Of a stretch of DNA of 5,721 bases, positions 5,475 through 5,721 are shown piece after piece; the stretch's first letter is position 1, and each line of letters starts with the position of its first letter. The notes beneath the pieces were generated by a model. The model was given only the letters and a program-made list of their open reading frames with translations, searched no databases and was not told where the DNA came from. This stretch comes from Chloroflexota bacterium (lineage in GTDB: Bacteria; Chloroflexota; Ktedonobacteria; Ktedonobacterales; Ktedonobacteraceae), in the NCBI GenBank assembly GCA_005881995.1, contig VBHV01000043.1, positions 1-5,721 on the forward strand, written 5' to 3'. The translations under genes were made by a program, and so were the position numbers.

Positions 5475-5721
5475 ATGGCAGTCAACTCAATGGATTACAG
5501 CGCGAAGGATACCGTACTTGATGTGATACGTACGGAGCGCGCCAGTTTCTACGACATTATTGACGACCCGAGGAACTGGGAGGTTCAGACTCGCTGCACC
5601 GAATGGGAGGTGCGCGACATTGCGGGCCACATGATCGATGTGACCGAAGGGTATCTGTCTCGCTGGGATATGGCCCGTACGGGCGAACCGGCTGACGCGC
5701 TGGGCCTGCTGGTCATGGGTG
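5475..5721 (+). CDS. Maleylpyruvate isomerase/DinB-like (mycothiol-dependent type) protein, N-terminal part
   Basis: ATG 5475 is preceded by GGGAGGT (5464-5470) at 4 bases, a good ribosome site; 82 complete codons are visible before the window ends. The N-terminal helix-bundle pattern of the TIGR03083/MDMPI_N family is clear: NWEVQTRCTEWEVRDIAGHM (residues 34-53), with Trp35, Cys41, Trp44, Val46-Arg47-Asp48 and Gly51-His52. In the Corynebacterium mycothiol-dependent maleylpyruvate isomerase the equivalent His binds the catalytic metal; the other ligands would lie beyond the edge. The family is broad and most members have no known substrate, so enzymatic function is unproven. Being beside a maleylacetate reductase-like gene is suggestive of aromatic catabolism, but a 311-base gap separates them. 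Mycothiol is mainly known from Actinobacteria, so another thiol or no thiol may be used. Confidence 0.75.
   Translation, partial: MAVNSMDYSAKDTVLDVIRTERASFYDIIDDPRNWEVQTRCTEWEVRDIAGHMIDVTEGYLSRWDMARTGEPADALGLLVMG

Noticed and set aside
5215..5526. Small protein of 103 residues starting at GTG 5215
   Set aside because: Apart from the first 20 residues it translates repeats, and it overlaps the better-supported gene at 5475 out of frame.

Overview
The window looks like chromosomal DNA of a moderately GC-rich bacterium, most probably a Chloroflexota member of the Ktedonobacteria type. This is an inference. It rests on FHA-domain proteins, an FHA-ABC-type transporter, a mycothiol-type (DinB-like) enzyme family, and many short palindromic repeats with a GGGCGCGAT-AA-ATCGCGCCC core followed by CTACG. 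No rRNA or other taxonomic marker is present. All genes I accept are on the + strand.

Layout: the 3' end of an FHA-domain gene (3-422) comes first. It is followed by a 378-base gap holding the decayed remains of a tyrosine recombinase gene (about 439-653), a GC-rich hairpin (654-674), short direct repeats and a good sigma-70-like promoter (708-737). That promoter leads a three-gene unit: a small FHA protein starting at TTG (801-1484), a large FHA/ABC-ATPase/ABC-2 membrane protein starting at GTG (1481-4039), and a maleylacetate reductase-like dehydrogenase (4036-5163). Both junctions are 4-base start/stop overlaps (GTGA, ATGA), so translation is probably coupled. A 311-base gap rich in repeats follows, then the first 82 codons of a maleylpyruvate isomerase/DinB-like protein (5475 to the edge).

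Two things stand out. First, the 801-1484 and 1481-4039 genes look like one ancestral gene split by a one-base frameshift near 1472. One FHA domain begins at the end of the first protein and continues in the second, and reading through in the downstream frame restores an NDIVI...VSGQH FHA core. Second, palindromic repeats of the intergenic kind also lie inside the coding regions: three tandem 45-base copies in the FHA gene, four units in the linker of the ABC protein, and an apparent remnant in the dehydrogenase. They preserve frame and are translated in both open sense frames, so they add unrelated peptides to unrelated proteins. This resembles Rickettsia palindromic elements and is the most novel feature here.

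Functionally, the FHA domains probably bind a phosphothreonine partner, perhaps from a Ser/Thr kinase encoded outside the window, and control the transporter. Its substrate cannot be read from sequence. The dehydrogenase and the isomerase-like gene hint at aromatic ring-cleavage chemistry, but the second belongs to a broad family and this link is weak.
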